Shown here: positions 11,210 to 19,116 of the stretch, piece after piece | Numbering within the stretch: position 1 is the first letter of the stretch | Layout of the letters: each line of letters starts with the position of its first letter | Assembly (NCBI RefSeq): GCF_000385375.1 | Contig: NZ_ARVV01000001.1 | Span: 1,364,001 to 1,428,000 of the forward strand | Direction: 5' to 3' | From: Methyloversatilis discipulorum | Lineage (GTDB): Bacteria; Pseudomonadota; Gammaproteobacteria; Burkholderiales; Rhodocyclaceae | Length of the DNA: 64,000 bases | Notes under the pieces: generated by a model | What the model was told of the DNA's origin: nothing | Database searches by the model: none | The model's input: the letters and a program-made list of their open reading frames with translations, nothing else | Position numbers and translations under genes: made by a program

Positions 11210-11214
11210 CCGCC

Positions 11215-12168
11215 ATGTCCGATCTGTCGCTGCCTGATGATGCCGAACCCGTCGAGCCCATCGAGGACGACGCGGCGATCAGCGACATCGATACACCGGA
11301 AGCGGTGGTCGAGGCGGTCGAGCCCGCCGAGGCGGAGTTCTTCGGCGACGCGACCCAGCTCTACCTGAACGAGATCGGCGCCAACCCGCTGCTGACGCCG
11401 GAAGAGGAGCTGTCGCTGTCGCGCCGCGTGCGCCTCGGCGACTTCGAGGCGCGGCAGATCATGATCGAGCGCAACCTGCGCCTGGTCGTCAATATCGCCA
11501 AGCATTACCTGAACCGCGGCATGCCGCTGCTCGATCTGGTCGAGGAGGGCAATCTCGGCCTGATCCACGCTCTGGAGAAATTCGATCCCGAGCGCGGTTT
11601 CCGCTTCTCGACCTACGCCACCTGGTGGATACGGCAGAACATCGAGCGCGCGATCATGAACCAGTCGCGCACGATACGGCTGCCGGTACATGTGGTGAAG
11701 GAGCTGAACCAGGTGCTGCGCGCAATGCGCAGCCTGGAGTCGCGCAGCGGCGGCGACTGCTGCGCCGAGGACATCGCTCAGCTGCTGGCCAAGCCGGTCG
11801 AGGACGTCCGGCACATCCTGTCGTTGAACGAACACACCGCCTCGCTCGACGCGCCGCTGGACATCGACCCTTCGCTGTCCATCGGCGAATCGCTGGCCGA
11901 TGACGAGCAGGACGGGCCGGACGTGCAGATCCAGAACGCGGAAATCGGCTCACTCGTACACACCTGGATTTCGCAGCTCGGTGACAAGCAGCGCACGGTG
12001 ATCGAGTACCGCTACGGCATCAATGGCTGCGAGATCGCGACGCTGGAAGAGCTGGCCGAACGGCTGGGGCTGACGCGGGAGCGGGTGCGCCAGATCCAGC
12101 TCGAAGCGCTGGCGCAGCTGCGCAAGATATTGCGGCGGGCGGGGGTGTCGAGGGACGTGTTGTTGTAG
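11215..12168 (+). CDS. rpoS: RNA polymerase sigma factor RpoS
   Basis: Stationary-phase sigma factor, 317 residues. An acidic N-terminus is followed by region 1.2 (DATQLYLNEIGANPLLT), region 2 with the -10 recognition helix (FSTYATWWIRQNIERAIMNQ), region 3 (RLPVHVVKELNQ) and region 4 with the -35 helix (LGLTRERVRQIQLEALAQLR). Position after nlpD is the standard locus and supports RpoS rather than RpoD or RpoH. A tandem repeat of hairpins follows the gene. Confidence 0.96.
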   Translation: MSDLSLPDDAEPVEPIEDDAAISDIDTPEAVVEAVEPAEAEFFGDATQLYLNEIGANPLLTPEEELSLSRRVRLGDFEARQIMIERNLRLVVNIAKHYLNRGMPLLDLVEEGNLGLIHALEKFDPERGFRFSTYATWWIRQNIERAIMNQSRTIRLPVHVVKELNQVLRAMRSLESRSGGDCCAEDIAQLLAKPVEDVRHILSLNEHTASLDAPLDIDPSLSIGESLADDEQDGPDVQIQNAEIGSLVHTWISQLGDKQRTVIEYRYGINGCEIATLEELAERLGLTRERVRQIQLEALAQLRKILRRAGVSRDVLL

Positions 12169-12330
12169 ATTCCTGAGTGGCTCTCCCGCGCTTGCGGGCG
12201 CTTCGTGCTCAGTGATGCGACGGCGTCTCTTCTGACCGCGACGCGGCGGGTGATGCCGCATCGTGTCGGGTTCAAGCGACACCCGCGTTGAGTCGGCAAG
12301 GATGGCGCGCGAAGCCCCATTTGAAGGAGT

Positions 12331-12538
12331 GCCGGCCTTGCATGGCCGGCCCGTTCAGCGGGCGCGATCACGGGGATGCCTTCTGATGATGTCCGCGCCG
12401 ATCAACCAACCCAGGGCCGGCTTTGCACAGCCGGCCCGTTCGTCAGGCGCGATCACGGGCATGCCTTCTGCGTATGCCCGCGCTGATCGACGACCCCAGG
12501 GCTGGCCCTGCATGGCCAGCCCGTTCAGCGGGCGCGGC
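12331..12538. repeat. 85-bp tandem repeat with hairpins, 2.4 copies
   Basis: Units begin at 12331, 12416 and 12501, exactly 85 bases apart. Each starts with a palindrome (GCCGGCC-TTGCAT-GGCCGGC in the first, GGCTGGCC-type in the third) followed by CCGTTCAGCGGGCGCG or a close variant, then a more diverged spacer. The third copy is cut after about 38 bases. The array fills most of the 394-base gap between the convergent rpoS and fliR genes, which otherwise holds only a small CCCGC/GCGGG hairpin at 12187-12201 just after rpoS. Confidence 0.85.
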
Positions 12539-12562
12539 GCAGTGCGCCGCGAAACCCCCGCT

Positions 12563-13336
12563 TCACCCCATCGCCAATTGCGCTACGGTGCGCAGGCCGT
12601 AGTCGAACAGTTGCTGTAGCGCCGGGGCGAAGAAGGGCATCGACAGCAGCAGCATGACGAAGCCGGCGATCAGCGTGACCGGGAAGCCGATCGCGAACAG
12701 GTTCAGCGTCGGTGCAGCGCGGGTCAGCACGGCCAGTGCGATGTTCACCACCAGCAGCGCCGCGATCACCGGCAGTGCGAGCATCACGCCGGCCGAGAAG
12801 ATGGTGCTTCCCCAGCGTGCGATCGCCATCCAGCCGTTGGCCGGGAACAGGTCGGCGCCGACCGGCCACCACTCGAAGCTGTTGCCGATCACCGCCAGCA
12901 ACATCAGGTGGCCGTTGATCGACAGGAAGATGAGCATCGCGAGCAGGCCGAGAAACTCCGAAATCACCGGCGACTGCGCGGCGTTGTCCGGGTCGTAGAA
13001 CATCGCGAAGCCCAGACCCATCTGCAGACCGATCAGTTCGCCTGCCAGATCGATCGCGGTAAACACGACGCGCATCGAGAAGCCGAGCGCGATGCCGATC
13101 AGCATCTGCTGCAGCAATGCGAGCAGACCCGGCCACGAGCCGACGATCAGTCCCGAGGGCGGCAGCGCCGGGATCAGCGCCAGCGTCATCGCCGCGCCGA
13201 AACCCATGCGGATGCGTGCCGGAATCGCGCGGTTGCTCAGGATGGGGGCGGTCGCGATCAGCCCCAGGATGCGGGCCAGCGGAAACAGGAAGCCCGCCAT
13301 CCACAGGTCGAGCTGGGCGGCGGACAGATTGATCAC
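12563..13336 (-). CDS. fliR: Flagellar export protein FliR
   Basis: Integral membrane part of the flagellar type III export gate, 257 residues with five or six membrane segments. The family features RAIPARIRMGFGAAMTLAL, GFSMRVVFTAIDLAGELIGLQ and DPDNAAQSPVISEFL are present. The start is GTG at 13336, one base after the fliQ stop, so the genes are coupled. Order on the minus strand is fliO-fliP-fliQ-fliR; flhB does not follow. Confidence 0.95.
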   Translation of the reverse strand: MINLSAAQLDLWMAGFLFPLARILGLIATAPILSNRAIPARIRMGFGAAMTLALIPALPPSGLIVGSWPGLLALLQQMLIGIALGFSMRVVFTAIDLAGELIGLQMGLGFAMFYDPDNAAQSPVISEFLGLLAMLIFLSINGHLMLLAVIGNSFEWWPVGADLFPANGWMAIARWGSTIFSAGVMLALPVIAALLVVNIALAVLTRAAPTLNLFAIGFPVTLIAGFVMLLLSMPFFAPALQQLFDYGLRTVAQLAMG

Positions 13337-13337
13337 G

Positions 13338-13607
13338 TCAGCCGATCAGCGACGGAATGGACGTGTAGAGCCGGCGGATATAGTCGGTCATCAGCGTGAT
13401 CATCCACGGACCGGCCAGCACGATGACCAGGAACACCGCGATCAGCTTCGGGATGAAGGAAAGCGTCATTTCGTTTACCTGGGTCGCCGCCTGGAAGATG
13501 CTGACGAGCAGGCCGGTCACCAGCGCGGCGCCCAGCATCGGCGCAGAGATGATGAGCAGGATTTCGACCGCGTGGCGGCCGATGTCGACGACGGTGGTCG
13601 GGGTCAT
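13338..13607 (-). CDS. fliQ: Flagellar export protein FliQ
   Basis: Small export-gate membrane protein of 89 residues with two hydrophobic helices (about 15-40 and 50-75). The conserved ATQVNEMTLSFIPKL loop between them identifies it. It assembles with FliP and FliR into the export-gate pore. An AGGAGCT sequence lies just upstream of its ATG, in the 13-base gap after fliP. Confidence 0.95.
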   Translation of the reverse strand: MTPTTVVDIGRHAVEILLIISAPMLGAALVTGLLVSIFQAATQVNEMTLSFIPKLIAVFLVIVLAGPWMITLMTDYIRRLYTSIPSLIG

Positions 13608-13620
13608 GGGATGAGCTCCT

Positions 13621-14373
13621 TCAGATCTGGCCGAAGCTGGACACCAGCGTGCCGAGTATCAGATTCCAGCCATCGACCAGCACGAACAGCATCAGCTTGA
13701 ACGGCAGCGACACGATGACCGGCGACATCATCATCATGCCCATCGACATCAGCACCGACGCGACCACCATGTCGATGATGATGAACGGGATGAATACGAT
13801 GAAGCCGATCTGGAACGCGGTCTTCAGCTCCGACGTGACGTAGGCGGGCACGACGACGCGCATCGGCAGTTCTTCCTGGCTGGCCACCTTGGGCGTGTTC
13901 GACAAACGCATGAACAGCTCGACATCGGGCTCGCGCACCTGCTTCAGCATGAAGGCCTTCAGCGGCTTCGAGCCGATGTCCAGCGCCTGTTCGAAGGTGA
14001 TGCGGTTCTCCGACAGCGGCTGGTAGGCATTGGCATAGATCTGCTCGCCGACCGGCGCCATGATGAAGAAGGTGAGGAACATCGCCAGCCCGATCAGCAC
14101 CTGGTTGGGCGGGCTGCTCTGCGTGCCGATGGCCTGGCGCATCAGCGACAGCACGATGATGATGCGGGTGAAGCTGGTCATCATCAGCAGCACCGCCGGC
14201 AGGAAGGACAGACTGGTCAGCAGCAGCAGCGTCTGTATCGACAGCGACCAGTTGGTACCGCCGCCGGGCGCCGGCGTGCTGGTCAGCGCCGGCATCGACT
14301 GCGCCAGCGCCTCCGGGGCGAGCGCGGCGGCAATCACGCCGACGCCAAACAGCGGATGCAGGCGGCGCGTCAT
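13621..14373 (-). CDS. fliP: Flagellar export protein FliP
   Basis: Core export-gate protein, 250 residues. A cleavable signal peptide (to about residue 24, ALAQS) is typical of FliP. The family signatures [20 protein letters not shown] and the second-half [19 protein letters not shown] with a Met-rich stretch SMGMMMMSP are present. It overlaps fliO by four bases (ATGA) and precedes fliQ by 13. Confidence 0.96.
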   Translation of the reverse strand: MTRRLHPLFGVGVIAAALAPEALAQSMPALTSTPAPGGGTNWSLSIQTLLLLTSLSFLPAVLLMMTSFTRIIIVLSLMRQAIGTQSSPPNQVLIGLAMFLTFFIMAPVGEQIYANAYQPLSENRITFEQALDIGSKPLKAFMLKQVREPDVELFMRLSNTPKVASQEELPMRVVVPAYVTSELKTAFQIGFIVFIPFIIIDMVVASVLMSMGMMMMSPVIVSLPFKLMLFVLVDGWNLILGTLVSSFGQI

Positions 14374-14783
14374 GAGCGGGGCGCCTTCAGCCGGGCGAGC
14401 AGCGCGCCAAAATCCGGGGCGGCCGGCTGTGCGCTGTCCTGCTGCAATTCACCGCGCGGCAGCGTGGCGATGCCGGTGACCGAACCCGGGGCGACGCCGA
14501 CCACCAGCCAGTGCTCGCCGATTTCGAGCAGCAGCACGCGCTCGCGCGAGCCGACCGCGATGCCGCCGACCGTGCGTATCGGTGCTGGCCCGGCCAGCTT
14601 GCCGCCGGAAATGCGGCGCAGCAGCCACAGCACCGCGAACAGCGCCGCCAGCACGAGGCCGAGCGCGCCCAGCATCTGGATCACCGCGCCGGCGCCACTT
14701 GGCGGCGTCGCGGGGGCAGCCGCGTCGGCGGCGTGCAATGCGCCACTCGATGCGAGCAACAGGAAAGCCATGCGTATCTTCAT
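14370..14783 (-). CDS. fliO: Flagellar export assembly protein FliO
   Basis: Assembly factor for the FliP ring, 137 residues: signal-like N-terminus ending ALHAADA, one membrane segment (about 33-55) and a cytoplasmic FliO domain with [28 protein letters not shown]. In most proteobacteria fliO follows fliN; here the next gene upstream is an unrelated Crp/Fnr regulator, so fliOPQR stands apart from fliLMN. The ribosome-binding site is weak. No sigma-28 or sigma-54 promoter was recognised before it. Confidence 0.9.
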   Translation of the reverse strand: MKIRMAFLLLASSGALHAADAAAPATPPSGAGAVIQMLGALGLVLAALFAVLWLLRRISGGKLAGPAPIRTVGGIAVGSRERVLLLEIGEHWLVVGVAPGSVTGIATLPRGELQQDSAQPAAPDFGALLARLKAPRS

Positions 14784-14817
14784 GGCCGCAGGTTAACGCG
14801 CGGGCCGCCATGGTCAG

Positions 14818-14858
14818 ACCGGGAATAGACCCGGTTTCGGGCGGCAATTTCTGCCGCC
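14818..14858 (-). terminator. Two hairpins between the Crp/Fnr gene and fliO
   Basis: ACCGGG/CCCGGT (14818-14835) and GGCGGCA/TGCCGCC (14840-14858, five-base loop) lie just downstream of the minus-strand Crp/Fnr gene. Neither has a clean T tract on the minus strand, so termination there is uncertain. Confidence 0.4.
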
Positions 14859-14905
14859 ATGGCGCGAGGGCACGGACGCGCCTGTGGTACTTGAATCCGC
14901 TGCGC

Positions 14906-15595
14906 TCAGCCCTCGGCCGCCAGCGCCGTCAGTGCTTCGCGCTCGCGTACCTCGATGCGTCCGCGCGTCATCGCGATCCAGTTGCGCCGCTCCCACTGCT
15001 TCAGGATGCGGCCTACCGGTTCGCGCGTGCTGCCGAGGTCGGTGGCGATGCGGCTCTGCGTGTCTTCGAGCGCTGCGCCGTCGGTCGTGCGCGCGAGCAG
15101 CAGGTCGGCCAGGCGGGCGTCGAGGCGGCGGAATTTCAGTTCGTCGAGCAGGGCGATCATGTCCGACAGCAGCCGGCCGTAGTGTTCGAACACGAACTGG
15201 CGGAACACGTCCGAGGTGTTCAGCAGCTTGCGGAAGGTGGCGCCGGCGATCGCCACCTCGCGCAGGTCGGTTTCCGCCGTGCTGGCCGCCGGGTAGCGCG
15301 CCACGCCGAGCAGGCAGGAGGTGGTGAGCACGCAGGAGTCACCCGGACCGACGCGGTACAGCAGCACTTCGCGGCCATTGGCCGACAGCCGCTGTATGCG
15401 TGACCAGCCTTCGATGCGCAGGATGAAGTTGTTGCAGGCGTCGCCCTCGCGGTAGCCGGTCTCGCCCGCCGACAGCCGCACCTCTAAGCTGTTGGCGAGC
15501 AGTTCCTCGCGTGCCGCCGGTTCGAGGTCGGCGAGCCGCGGGAAGTGCGTAATCCAGTCGCGCCACTGGCCGGGCGCGCCGACGTATCGGCTCAT
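14906..15595 (-). CDS. Crp/Fnr-family transcriptional regulator
   Basis: Regulator of 229 residues with an N-terminal cyclic-nucleotide-like beta barrel (about 25-115; GETGYREGDACNNFILRIEG) and a C-terminal Crp-type winged helix (about 145-220; TQSRIATDLGSTREPVGRILKQWE). No cluster of N-terminal cysteines as in oxygen-sensing Fnr is seen, so the signal is unknown. The ATG at 15595 is preceded by GGAGGAG, which itself follows a possible upstream ATG at 15610. The gene is divergent from the SoxYZ-like carrier, with a palindrome between them. Confidence 0.88.
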   Translation of the reverse strand: MSRYVGAPGQWRDWITHFPRLADLEPAAREELLANSLEVRLSAGETGYREGDACNNFILRIEGWSRIQRLSANGREVLLYRVGPGDSCVLTTSCLLGVARYPAASTAETDLREVAIAGATFRKLLNTSDVFRQFVFEHYGRLLSDMIALLDELKFRRLDARLADLLLARTTDGAALEDTQSRIATDLGSTREPVGRILKQWERRNWIAMTRGRIEVREREALTALAAEG

Positions 15596-15654
15596 GACTC
15601 CTCCGTCCATCTTTGTTGTTGTCGAGGGATGCTATCCCGTCGGTGCGCAGCGAA

Positions 15655-15669
15655 TGTGACTAAGTCGCA
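15655..15669. promoter_or_regulatory. 15-bp palindrome between Crp/Fnr gene and SoxYZ-like gene
   Basis: TGTGACTAAGTCGCA is an inverted repeat with one mismatched pair around a central A. The left arm TGTGA equals a Crp half-site; the spacing is one base shorter than the E. coli Crp consensus. It lies 72 bases before the carrier ATG and 60 before the regulator ATG, so the regulator is the natural candidate to bind it. Confidence 0.5.
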
Positions 15670-15726
15670 GATCGCCGGCACGGCGGCGCGTTCAATCGCA
15701 GGCAAACGACAACGGAGGAGACCGCC

Positions 15727-16551
15727 ATGTCCCTGAATTCCTTGCGCGCACTGTTGTGCGCCTGCGCAGCGCTGTGGCTGCTGCCGGCCGGTGCGGCCGA
15801 CGAGCCTTCGTCCGATACCGAAGTCTGGCAGGGCGTGCGGGCCACGGTGTTTGCCGGGCGCGAAATCGTCGAATCGAACGAGGTGATCGAGATCGAGGCG
15901 CCCTTCCGTGCCGAGGACGCCGCGGTGGTGCCGGTGGCGCTGCGTGCGCGGATCGACCAGACGCCCGAGCGGCACATCCGCAAGCTGTGGCTCATCATCG
16001 ACGGCAACCCGACGCCGGTGGCCGCAGCGATCACGCTGAGCCCGGAGGCGGGGCGCGCCGACATCGAAACCCGCGTCCGCGTCGAGCAATACACCTGGAT
16101 GCGCGCGGTGGCCGAAACCAGCGACGGCAAGCTGCACGCGTCGAGCAAGTTCGTGCGCGCCTCCGGCGGCTGTTCGGCGCCGGCCGGCAAGGACTTCGAG
16201 GAAGCGATGGCGCGGCTGGGCAGGATGAAGCTCAAGGTCGAGAACGACGCCGGAAGTGCCGCGGCCGCGACGCTGATGGTGAGCCATCCCAACCTGAATG
16301 GCATGCAGATGGACCAGGTCACCCGCCACTTCACGCCGGCTCACTTCGTGCGCCGCATCGAAGTGAGCTACGCCGGCCGCACGCTGCTGACCGCCGACGT
16401 CGACTTCGCCTTGAGCGAGAACCCGCAGCTGCGCTTCCAGTTCAAGCCACAGGAAGGTGGCGAACTGCAGGCGAGGGTGATCGATTCGAAGGACCTCACC
16501 TTCACCCAGACCGTCGCCGTGAAGGGCAGCGCGCTCGCCAGTTCGAAGTAA
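15727..16551 (+). CDS. Quinoprotein-dehydrogenase-associated SoxYZ-like carrier
   Basis: Periplasmic protein of 274 residues: signal peptide to about residue 23 (AGAADE), a SoxY-like domain (about 30-145), the cysteine motif SGGCSAP with Cys149, then a SoxZ-like domain (about 160-270; VSHPNLNGMQMDQ, HFTPAHFVRRIEVSY). In thiosulfate oxidation SoxY carries sulfur on a C-terminal GGC arm bound to SoxZ; here the two parts are fused with the cysteine between. This fused family is known near PQQ-dependent dehydrogenases, often in methylotrophs. A dehydrogenase gene is not adjacent here. GGAGGAG lies before the ATG. Confidence 0.82.
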   Translation: MSLNSLRALLCACAALWLLPAGAADEPSSDTEVWQGVRATVFAGREIVESNEVIEIEAPFRAEDAAVVPVALRARIDQTPERHIRKLWLIIDGNPTPVAAAITLSPEAGRADIETRVRVEQYTWMRAVAETSDGKLHASSKFVRASGGCSAPAGKDFEEAMARLGRMKLKVENDAGSAAAATLMVSHPNLNGMQMDQVTRHFTPAHFVRRIEVSYAGRTLLTADVDFALSENPQLRFQFKPQEGGELQARVIDSKDLTFTQTVAVKGSALASSK

Positions 16552-16560
16552 GTCGGGCGC

Positions 16561-16752
16561 TCAGCGCCGGCTGAGCGCTTCCTCGATCTTCTTCTCGGTC
16601 TTGTACTGGCTCAGCGCATAGACCGCCCACAGCGCGGCCGGAATCCAGCCCAGCAGCGTGAGCTGCAGGATGAGACAGATGATGCCGGCCACCGGGCGGC
16701 CGATGGTGAAGAACACCATGAAGGGCAGGAAGATTGCGAGCAGCAGTCGCAT
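16561..16752 (-). CDS. Pmp3/YqaE-family small membrane protein
   Basis: Protein of 63 residues with two membrane helices (about 3-22 and 25-48) and a short charged tail KTEKKIEEALSRR. The pattern FMVFFTIGRPVAGIICLILQLTLLGWIPAALWAVYAL fits the UPF0057/Pmp3 family, linked in other organisms to membrane potential and stress. It converges on the SoxYZ-like gene with 9 bases between stops and appears monocistronic. Confidence 0.85.
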   Translation of the reverse strand: MRLLLAIFLPFMVFFTIGRPVAGIICLILQLTLLGWIPAALWAVYALSQYKTEKKIEEALSRR

Positions 16753-16876
16753 GACGGACTCCCGGTTGAGCGAAGTGCGCTCAACGGTACAAGATTAAGC
16801 GGTCGAGTTGAAGCCCGCGTAAGCGCCCGGAACTGGCGATGCTGCTCCGCCGCAAGCGGCCTGTCAGCTAATCCGG

Positions 16877-16882
16877 GATAAT
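16877..16882 (+). promoter_or_regulatory. -10 element directly before relA
   Basis: GATAAT ends seven bases before the relA ATG, so transcription would begin at or next to the start codon. No Shine-Dalgarno sequence is seen in the gap. No -35 element was found at 16-18 bases. Confidence 0.4.
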
Positions 16883-16888
16883 CGCGGC

Positions 16889-19090
16889 ATGGTATCCGTC
16901 GTTCATTCCCTCTCCAGCGCCGACGCGGCGCGCACCACACTCGAATTGCTGACCGACGGTCTGGGCGACGCCGAAGCGGACACGCTGCGCCGCGCCCACG
17001 ACATGGTGACGCCGCTGTATGCCGAGCGCTGGCTCGGCACCGGCGAGCCGATGCACGAGCACGTGGTCGGCCAGGCGCTGATCTGCGCCTCGCTGCGGCT
17101 CGACCTCGAAACCCGGCTGGCGGCCTTGCTGTTTCCGCTGCACGAGGTGCAGGACGACGCCGGCGAACACATCGCGGCACATTACGGCCCGGCGGTCGCC
17201 GAACTGGTCGCCGGCCTGCAGCGTCTCGACAACCTGCGCCTGATCACCCGCGCCCACGCTTCGCAGAGCGTGACCGGCAACGACGCCGGCGGCGATCAGG
17301 CCGAGGTGCTGCGCAAGATGGTGCTGGCCATGGTGGCCGACGTGCGCGTGGTCATGCTGCGCCTCGCTTCGCGCGTGCAGAGCCTGCGCTGGCTCACCGC
17401 GCACCCGAACGACGACCGCCTCGACATGGCGCGCGAATCGCTCGACATCTATGCGCCGCTGGCCAACCGGCTGGGCGTCTGGCAGCTCAAGTGGGAACTG
17501 GAAGACCTGTCCTTCCGCTTCCTCGAACCCGACACCTACAAGCGCATCGCCAAGCAGCTCGACGAGAAGCGGGTCGAGCGCGAGGCCTTCATCGCCGACG
17601 CCATGGTGAAGCTGAAGGCCGAGCTGGAAGCGGCCGGCATCAAGGCCGAAATCCAGGGGCGGCCGAAGCACATCTACAGCATCTGGAACAAGATGCGGGC
17701 GAAGAAGCTGGAGTTTTCCGAGGTGTACGACGTGCGCGCGCTGCGCGTGCTGGTCGATTCGGTGCGCGACTGCTACGGCGCGCTCGGCATCGTGCACCAG
17801 CTCTGGCATCCGCTGCCGCGCGAATTCGACGATTACATCGCGCAGCCCAAGGGCAACAACTACCAGTCGCTGCACACCGCGGTGATCGCGCCGGATGGCC
17901 GTTCGCTCGAAGTGCAGATCCGCACCTGGGACATGCACCGCCACGCCGAGATGGGCGTGGCCGCGCACTGGCGCTACAAGGAAGGGTCAGGCCAGGACAA
18001 GGACTACGACGACAAGATCGCCTGGCTGCGGCAGCTGCTGTCCTGGCGCGACGAAATCGCCGATCACTCCGAGTGGGTGGAGCAGTTCAAGCGCGCCGCG
18101 CTCGACGACACCATCTACGTGCTGACGCCGCAGGGCAAGGTGATCGACCTGCCGCAGGGCGCGACCCCGGTCGACTTCGCCTACCGCCTGCACACCGACC
18201 TCGGCCACCGCTGCCGCGGTGCCCGCGTGAACGGCCAGCTGGTGCCACTGAACACGCCGCTCGACAACGGTCAGCGGGTCGAGATCATCGCCGCCAAGCA
18301 GGGCGGGCCGTCGCGCGACTGGCTGGTGCCGCAGCAGGGCTACATCACCACGCACAACGCGCGGGTGAAGGTGCGCCGCTGGTTCGCCCAGATCGAGGAA
18401 GGCGAAACGCTGGCCCAGGGCCGCGCATGGCTGGCGCGCGAACTGGCGCGCGAGGGCGCGTCGCAGACCAGCCTGGAAGAGCTGTCGAACAAGCTGGGCT
18501 ACAACAGCGTCGATGCGATGCACATCGCCTGCGCGCACGGCGAGGTCGGTCCGCGCGCCATCCATGTCGCGCTGAAGGGCGAGGAGCCGCCGCCGGACGA
18601 GCCGGAAATCAAGCCGCGCGCGCCGCGCGCCACCGGCGAACGCGGTGTGCTGGTCGAGGGCGTCGGCAAGCTGCTGACCCAGCTCGGCCGCTGCTGCAAG
18701 CCGGCGCCGCCGGACCCGATCTCCGGCTTCGTCACCCGCGGCCGCGGCGTGGCCATCCACCGCAGCGACTGCCCGAACTACATCAATATGGTGGCGCGCA
18801 ACCCGGAGCGGGTGATCGACGCGCAATGGGGCGAAGTGGCCGGCCGCGATCCGGACGCGCGCTTCGCCGCCGACATCCACGTCGAGGCGCACGACCGTCA
18901 GGGCCTGCTGCGCGACATTTCCGAAGTGCTGTCGCGCGAGAAGATCAACGTCACTGCGGTCAGCACGCAGTCCAAGGCGGGCATGGCGCGCATGAGCTTC
19001 ACCGTCGAGATCGCCGGCGTCGGACAGATCCAGAAGGTGCTCGGACTGATCCGCGACGTCGACGGCGTGGTCGAGACGCGGCGCGGCTGA
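16889..19090 (+). CDS. relA: GTP pyrophosphokinase RelA
   Basis: Makes (p)ppGpp during the stringent response on stalled ribosomes; 733 residues. The N-terminal HD hydrolase region is degenerate (FPLHEVQDD instead of HDxxED). The synthetase domain (about 235-350) has RPKHIYSIWNKM and REFDDYIAQPKGNNYQSLHT; the EFDD sequence is the ExDD form typical of synthetase-only RelA rather than the RxKD form of SpoT. TGS (about 410-470; TPQGKVIDLPQGATPVDFAY), a zinc-finger/CC region with GRCCKPAPPDPISG, and a C-terminal ACT domain follow. Confidence 0.95.
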   Translation: MVSVVHSLSSADAARTTLELLTDGLGDAEADTLRRAHDMVTPLYAERWLGTGEPMHEHVVGQALICASLRLDLETRLAALLFPLHEVQDDAGEHIAAHYGPAVAELVAGLQRLDNLRLITRAHASQSVTGNDAGGDQAEVLRKMVLAMVADVRVVMLRLASRVQSLRWLTAHPNDDRLDMARESLDIYAPLANRLGVWQLKWELEDLSFRFLEPDTYKRIAKQLDEKRVEREAFIADAMVKLKAELEAAGIKAEIQGRPKHIYSIWNKMRAKKLEFSEVYDVRALRVLVDSVRDCYGALGIVHQLWHPLPREFDDYIAQPKGNNYQSLHTAVIAPDGRSLEVQIRTWDMHRHAEMGVAAHWRYKEGSGQDKDYDDKIAWLRQLLSWRDEIADHSEWVEQFKRAALDDTIYVLTPQGKVIDLPQGATPVDFAYRLHTDLGHRCRGARVNGQLVPLNTPLDNGQRVEIIAAKQGGPSRDWLVPQQGYITTHNARVKVRRWFAQIEEGETLAQGRAWLARELAREGASQTSLEELSNKLGYNSVDAMHIACAHGEVGPRAIHVALKGEEPPPDEPEIKPRAPRATGERGVLVEGVGKLLTQLGRCCKPAPPDPISGFVTRGRGVAIHRSDCPNYINMVARNPERVIDAQWGEVAGRDPDARFAADIHVEAHDRQGLLRDISEVLSREKINVTAVSTQSKAGMARMSFTVEIAGVGQIQKVLGLIRDVDGVVETRRG

Positions 19091-19116
19091 TCGCCGGCGC
19101 GCCGACGACCCGTGCC

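Noticed and set aside
12331..12538. CRISPR array at the 85-base tandem repeat
   Set aside because: Spacer parts are related between copies and only 2.4 units exist.
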